Shown here: positions 25,201-32,800 of the stretch, in pieces | Layout of the letters: each line of letters starts with the position of its first letter | How positions within the stretch are numbered: the first letter of the stretch is position 1 | From: Tiliqua scincoides | Taxonomy: Eukaryota; Chordata; Lepidosauria; Squamata; Scincidae | DNA length: 64,000 nt | Assembly: GCF_035046505.1 (NCBI RefSeq) | Contig: NC_089823.1 | Span: forward strand, 6,405,267 to 6,469,266 | Direction: 5' to 3' | Program-made: the position numbers and the translations under genes | Notes under the pieces: model-generated | The model's input: the letters and a program-made list of their open reading frames with translations, nothing else | Database searches by the model: none | What the model was told of the DNA's origin: nothing

Positions 25201-28200
25201 GGATGCTGCTGCCTAAGGAAGGGCTTCTGCTGGTAGCCAGTTTTGCAAAGCTAAATGGAAAGGCTAAGTGGACCTCAGTTTCCATCACTGGCACCTTTGG
25301 GTAAAGGATCTGGGATCAGATGACAGAGAAAGACCCTGATACCTGAAGCCCTAGAGAGCCCACTGCTGCTCAGGGTAGACTGCACTGAGCTAGGGATGGT
25401 CTGCCTTGGAGTAAGCAGCCGTATATACGTATGTAGAAGCTGGCCAGTCCAGCACCCACAATGGCCAGCTTTACAAATGCTCCCATCTCTGATTGGAGCA
25501 AATAGAGACGTGATGGTGGCAGCAGTGTTTGGACCCTCGCCAGGGCATGTTTTATCCTCGCGTGGAGGGACTGGGTGGTGCTGATGTGAGGCTGCTTCTG
25601 TGAAAAGCTGAATATTGCTTGGGCAGCACTGCCTGGAGAAGGTGAAAGATTCTGAGGCTGAATGCTTGGCAGGGGGTGGTTTGGACTCCAGCAGTGGTGC
25701 TGCCGTGAAGGCCAGCACGCTGCGTGGGCTTCATTTCACCCTCATTTTGAGGTCCCTGTTTACCAAGAAAAGTCCCCAGGAGGTGTCAAGTTCCTTCATG
25801 GTATCTCCAGAAACTCTTCCTGTAACCCTTTTTCTCTTTCTTTGGCTCACAGCCAGCAGGATGTTAAATGGAAAGCAGGAAACTTCTTTGCTCACAGCTC
25901 TGGGAACCACTTTTGTTGTGTTGCAGTGTGGCTCCTGGCAGAGTTGGGAGGTGTAGCCCACCTCTGATCTGGGAGAGAGTCTGGTTAGTGTATTTGCTGT
26001 ACACCCAGGCAAAGAAGGGGTGGGACTAGTGTGTGTGTGTGGGGGGGGGGAATTCATTGCAAAAATGTGCTGCTGGTTGCTTGGTGATACCAGTGGCGTA
26101 GCTGGGGGGTGCAAATCTCCAAGTCTTGCAGGGAGCCTCACTGTGGTGTGCAAGTGGCCCCTCCCTCTCCCCTTTAGAGCCATTCCGGGCTGTGGGTGCA
26201 TGACGCACGCCTCTGTTTTGCTCCCACTGCCTGGAATAGCTCTGAAGGGCAGGGGCCTCTTGCACAGGGACCTACAAAACTTAGTGCTTTGCACCCCCTC
26301 TACCTACATCACTGGGTATGCCAAAACTTTCTGGCATGTAGCATTAGTGGGGAGTTTTCTCTCCTTTTAAAACATGAATCAGCTATGAGGCATGCCTCTC
26401 CCTAGATGTAGAACTCTCTAATTATTTGGAAGGATGAGGACAAAGATTTTAAAAAAAATTAAGAGTATCTTTACAGTTGCATGTGATTTTACAAAATACA
26501 GGAGTTAACTTGTTTGTTGGTAAAATTAACAAAAAACCAGGAACTAAAAAAGCTATTGGAGCCAAATTTAGGGTGTGGGCTGATGGTGAGGGACTAGCAA
26601 GTCTCCTTTAGCAAAGCCCCATTTCTCTAGGGAGGGGAAGGTGGAGCTGCTCTGAACCAGACTCTCTTCTTTCCATTTGAGCTCCCTGCTCATGGATGGC
26701 TCGGCGCAGCATTCTGCAAAGTAGATCACACACCGCCTGTCTCCTCCTTTATGTGTGTGCTCAACATGCCCAGGAACCCACAGCCTGTCTGCTCAGTGCG
26801 ACGGAGGAGAGAAAATGCACTTTTGTGTCCGCTCTCTTCTCCCTTGGTTCATCACCCAGGCAGAATGTGACGTTGCCTAACCAGGTGTTCACCTTTTGGC
26901 CGTTTGCCACAGCTGAAAGGTGTGGTACCAGAAGACATTCAACACCCCAGTGGAGGTAGTCTTCCTGCTAGTGTGGGCATTGTGGCGCAAGCACGTGCAC
27001 TGTAGCGTCACGTGGAGAGCTAGCTGCAAATGTGCAAGTGCATGCATGCTCTGTCATTCTGCCCCTGACTAAGACGAATGCGGTGGTACCTGGGCCATTG
27101 TGCAGGATACATCTGGGTCACCTGCCTGGTTGGCAACCTTCAGTCTCGAAAGACTATGGTATAAGCCTACAGCACCTGGTATTCCCAGGCAGTCTCCCAT
27201 CCAAGTACCAACCAGGCCTGACCCTGCTTAGCTTCCGAGATCAGACGAGATCGGGCATGTGCAGGGCACCAGTTGCTGCCTGGCGCTGTGTCAATCTCCC
27301 AGCCACTTTGCATAGGAACAGGCCAGCCCAGAGTAGCTTTTGAGCCGGAGATTGCCCATGCCCAGCCAAATAGCTGTCCCCCCAGGCTGTCCCTCAGACA
27401 GTGAACCATCTGTGGGGCTGCTGCCACCAGCTAGGGAGAGGGGCACTAGCTAACGACAGCAATCTGACCAGGCACAGGACCATGATAAAAAATGAGGGGG
27501 GGGGGAAATCCCTGTCCAGAAAGGCTAGTTGGGTGAAATGTAAAGGTTGGGGTAAAGAAATGTGCAAACTACTATCTCATGCAAACATAGAATATTTGCA
27601 ACAAACAATCCTGAAGTGTATTTTTTAGACAGCTGAAATATGCACATTGATATTGTTTTCAGAAAAGCAGGAGACAGGGAAACATTCAGTTCTCCAGAGA
27701 CTGACATGCTGGACCTCATTGGAACACCTGGAGTTCCCATGGCCAAAAATCCTGGACTAGAGACGCCAGGCTCACTTGTAAATAAAAGGAGGCAGCCCTT
27801 CTTTGGCCCCTCTCCTAAGCCTTGTCTTCCTTTGCATCCAGAGGAACTCTGAGTCACTAGGGTAGCCAAGATGTCCCATGACTGGGGCATGGAGCACAGT
27901 TTTGCCTTCTCCAACAATTATTTTGTGGGGACTACAACTATGTACCGTCTGAAATACCCAACGGAAGCACCTGTTGTCATAGCTACCATCGACACTGCTG
28001 AAGAGCGCATGCCACAATGAAAGGTTGCCCTGACCTAATTTGGCAACAAAGGGCTACTTGCCACTCCATGGCTGTGGAATAGTATCTCTTGGTGTCTGTG
28101 AAGCAGCAAAGACTCTTTTTGGCACCTGAAGGATCCACTCCTTTGCCACACCAGTGGAATTGGACTTTGCGCTGTGGAAGCCAACACTGTCAGGACTATG

Positions 28201-29766
28201 CCTGCCTTTTGGGTGCAAGAGGGCATCTCATGAATGTGGCCACTCTTGTGGAATGGGGCTGCGTCTCCAGGGTCCTTTGGCAGACAACCCAATATGGCTT
28301 CAGGAAGCCTGAGTTCAAATGTGGGACTTTGTGCAGCCTTGAGCCAGCTACATGCTCGGCTTCCGCTAATTCAGAGGGTGCTTATAAGCAGGAAGAAAAT
28401 GGGACAACCCCCCGCCATGCTGCCACCCTTCCTCACCTCTTAGAGTTAGGGCAGGATCCAAATGCAGGTTCTGAGACGGTGGCAATGAATGAGTCACTGG
28501 TGCGTGGACTGGCAACTTTCCTCTGTGCTAAAGGGCACTACTTGTGGGAGGCTTTGTGTCGACCTTGTAGGGAGTTGTTTTTGTAACCCCCTATATGGGT
28601 GCAGTTTGTGTCACTCCCTCCCCACCTATTCGCTGGATAGCTACAAGCAGTGAAAGGTGATATGTGAGTCTGGAACCTCTTAGAACAGGGGTGTCAAACA
28701 TAAGGCCTGGTGGCTAGACGCGCCCCCTGGAAGCTTTTTATCCAGCCCTCAGCTGCTGAGGTGTTAACAACTGAAATGGCAGCCCACATGAAAATGGGGC
28801 TTTCCCAAATCTTGAAATATGATCAAGATTTGCACACTTTCTCTTCTGTCATTTGCACCTAATGAGTTTCTATATGAGAACAGGGTCTGGTTTCTGGCCA
28901 TTAGCTGCTTAATGATGTCACTTTCTGCTTAATGACATCACTTCCGGCCCTCAGCTGGAGTCCTGAATGCTAACTTCCCCTCTGTATGAAATGAGTTTGA
29001 CACCCCTGCCTTAGAACAGTGTTTCTCAACCACTGGTAGGGGTACCACCAGTGGTACTTGAGGTGGTGTCTGGTGGTACTCATGGAATCCCAGACCCCTG
29101 ACGCTTGGCCGCAAGACCAGGAATGTGACGCAACAACGCAATGGAGCTCAGTAGGCAGAGCTCCAAAGTATGCTTTCCACACTTGAAAAAGTCCTCCCAT
29201 CCACACTGAGCCTCTTACTGGTGTTTGTCATGTCGTATCTGGCCTTTCAGCCCAGAAGTAACTGGTGGTGATGTCATCGCCGCTTTTGGTGGTACTTTGA
29301 ATAGGTCCACCATGTGAACATAAGAACAGCCCCACTGGATCAGGCCATAGGCCCATCTAGTCCAGCTTCCTGTATCTCACAGCGGCCCACCAAATGCCCC
29401 AAGGAGCACACCAGATAACAAGAGACCTGATCCTGGTGCCCTCCCTTGCATCTGGCATTCTGACATAGCCCATTTCTCAAATCAGGAGGTTGCACATACG
29501 CATCATGGCTTGTACCCCGTAATGGATTTTTCCTCCAGAAACTTGTCCAATCCCCTTTTAAAGGCATCCAGGCCAGTTGCCATCACCACATCCTGTGGCA
29601 AAGAGTTCCACAGACCAACCACACGCTGAGTAAAGAAATATTTTCTTTTGTCTGTCCTAACTCTCCCAACACTCAATTTTAGTGGATGTCCCCTGGTTCT
29701 GGTGTTATGTGAGAGTGTAAAGTCAGTCAGACCACAAATGTCAGGCCGGAGGGGAATCTCAGCAGC

Positions 29767-29805
<39 letters not shown>

Positions 29806-32800
29806 GATCTTATCCCCCCTTTTTCAGCCCACCCCACTCGCTTTCTCTCCTCAGATTTACACCAGTTTTGTGGCTGGTGTGCGTCCAAGGAGGCCCATAG
29901 GTCATCGGGGGCCTTTAAGCAGAGATAAACTGAAAATATTTTTAGATACCTCTGGTTCCACAGACCGACTACACGCTGAGTAAAGAAATATTTTCTTTTG
30001 TCCGTCCTAACTCTCCCAACACTCAATTTTAGTGGATGTGATTTGTACAACAGCATTTGTACAACGGAAGTGGGACGGTGGAGGGCAAATGTTGAGAAAC
30101 ACTGTCCTAGAATCCTGGAGCCACACTGATTTCATCATTAACTCCTAATAGGAAGAAGGTTGGGGTTTTGGGGGGGCGAGGGGGGCAGGTTGCTGTTTTG
30201 GGATTGTGTGTGTGTCTGGCCACTGGCTCTTCTCTCTGCTGTTTCAGCCAATCATAATGGTGCAGTAGTGTAGCGGGGGGGGGCTTGCTGTCAGAGCCTT
30301 TGGGGCAGTGATGGCAGTGCGCTGTCTGGCTACACTATTATAATAGTGTCACGTGAACGACCAGCCGGCTTGGAGCAATGTGGCAGGCGGCCTTGCACAG
30401 GACCTGAGGCCCTGACTTTTTTCAGAGATGCGACAGCTCCATCTTCTGTCTCAGGCATGCAACAGTGCAGGGAGACCGGGTTGGCTTTGCTAACATTTCC
30501 TCTGCAGCATTGTATTTAGCCCCATCGCATTTAAACAAATGAAAAGGGTTGTTTAAAAAAAAAAAATCACCTCTCTGTTTTAATGAAGCAGAATTAAGAA
30601 AATCATGCAAGGTGCCCAGTCATCCCAGTTCTGTCTGTTATTTGTAGAATTCTAAAGAAATACAGTATTAGTCTTTTAAAAATATTAAAAATTCTATATT
30701 GAAAGTTCCATCCTAGAGGGTGGGGGGTGTTCCTACTAGGCTATAGCCCGGCCCAAAGCATTCCTTGCAAGTCCAGTTCTGGTATGGCAAGAATACTGGT
30801 GTCTTAAAGGATCTCCTCTGTGGAGAACTTGTGCAAGGAAAGCGCCCTACAGGTAGACCACAGCTGCGATACAAGGACATCTGCAAGAGGGATCTGAAGG
30901 CCTTAGGAGTGGACCTCAACAGGTGGGAAACCCTGGCCTCTGAGCAGCCCGCTTGGAGGCAGGCTGTGCAGCATGGCCTTTCCCAGTTTGAAGAGACACT
31001 TGGCCAACAGTCTGAGGCAAAGAGGCAAAGAAGGAAGGCCCACAGCCAGGGAGACAGACCAGGGACAGACTGCACTTGCTCCCAGTGTGGAAGGGATTGT
31101 CACATCCGAATCGGCCTTTTCAGCCACACTAGACACTGTTCCAGAACCACCTTTCAGAGCGCGATACCAGAGTCTTTCGAGACTGAAGGTTGCCAACAAC
31201 ATGCCGGTTTGTTGCACTGGAAAACTTCATAAAGTGTGAAGCAGAGAAGGCAGGTTCATAGACCTGTCTGGGTCATTAAATGGCTCCCTGCTGCACAATC
31301 ACACATGTCTCTCCTTCATTTACATGTGCAAACACTGTACTTCCCGTGGCAAATGCTCAAACTGCAGGGGATCCTTTGTATTAAATGGTTGATGCAGCTG
31401 CCTTAAGTACGAGCCCTTGGGCCGAGTTCAGTTGTGAACTAAGCTGGGTGGGGGATGGAACCACACCATGCAGAGCAAATAATCGGAGCATCCCACTTCA
31501 ACTTGCCACCCTCTCTCCTTAGGAAGCGGTTCGGCATACAGAATAGAAGATGCCAACGAAGACACCATTGGCGTCCTTGTGCGGCTGATCACGGAGAAAA
31601 AAGGTACATCTAGACAGGAGTTGTTGCTTTGCAGTGATTTCTGTTGGCTGACATGCTGATTGGCTTGGCTTAGTTCAGGGTTTCCCAAAGTGTGGGTTGT
31701 GACCCTCTAGTGGGTCATAAGCCCATGCACAGTGAGTCACGAGCTTCGCCCCCCCCCCCCGTGCCCAACCTTGCTTCTAGTCAGTTCCAATTGGAGCCAT
31801 TCCGGAGACATTGGAAGGACCCGGAGGCCTCTTCAGGGTTGCACTGGGCTGACGACCCACTCTACTGGCCTCCATGGGCTTCAGATGGCCCACAGCAGCG
31901 TCCAGAAGTAACTTCTGATTTTTTGGGATGCGACTTCCAGTTTGACTTGAAGTCACTTCCAGATGCTTCTGCAGGCCAGTCTATGGCCCATGGAAGCCGG
32001 GAGAGTAGGTTGCTGGCCAGGCGTGACCCAGAAGAGGCCTCTGGACCCTCCCATATGGCTGCACCACAAGGAGCATTGTGCCGCAACCCACCAGGGATAT
32101 GAGCCCCCCTGCAGTTCAGTGTGTTGCAGCCCAGAGACAGGTTTGCTGCCTCATTTGACAGGACGACCCAGTCCAAGGCACCTCCCCCCCCCGGCCCTGG
32201 GGCAGTGAGTTCTCTGCTGTTTTTCTCCTCCTAAATGGTATTTTTGTTGGTGATGGTTCCTGTTGTTTTCTGCCCACAGAGAATGCTGCTGTCCTGGAGG
32301 AGATGCTCAAGGAGTACCACAGCAAACAAATCATGCAGCCCACCTACAAGCCAGTTAACAAGTAGGACTCTCCGCCTTTTTTTGCCTCTTCTCATGATCC
32401 AGGCTTCTTCTTCTCTTTGCAGCACCCCAAGCTAGGAAGCAAAGACACTGATGGCCCAGCTCCATCCAGCTTTCCAGGGCTGATGTAGCCTTGAAGGGAA
32501 CTAATGACCTTGAGCGGCCTGTTTGACTGCCCCCGCCCCACCACAAGATGCAGTGCACACCCCATTGGCACGGCTGCACCAGTGCGGAAATGTTGGATAG
32601 GATTGGGCCCTTAGTTTTAGCTGCTTGCACTTTGGGGAGACCATCTCTTTCCTGCAGAGGGGCAAGGGAGGAAGTGGTGCAGTGGACTGTATAGGAGGCT
32701 TTAATAACATCTTTGATGGTACAGGCAGAAATTTAACAGGCGAAGCATTTCCTAACCCAAAAAGATGGAAAGAGAAACAGATTCACCCGTTAAATTTCTG

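Larger units (their letters stand above)
29017..30104. mobile_element. hAT-type element interrupted by CR1 insertions
   Basis: Ends CAGTGTTTCTCAACC and GTTGAGAAACACTG are inverted repeats. It begins directly after the right target duplication of the element at 28686-29008. CR1 pieces (29317-29725 and 29945-30045) and a CA microsatellite lie inside. A relative is at 47627-47966. Confidence 0.75.
22043..31522 (+). other. RELT: RELT intron 5
   Basis: 9.5 kb, the largest RELT intron. Holds a minus tRNA SINE, four CR1 pieces, two CCHH-tail LINE 3' ends, a 5S SINE, a MITE and two adjoining hAT elements. From 24.0-26.0 and 27.3-28.6 kb I recognise nothing. No extra exon found. Confidence 0.85.
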
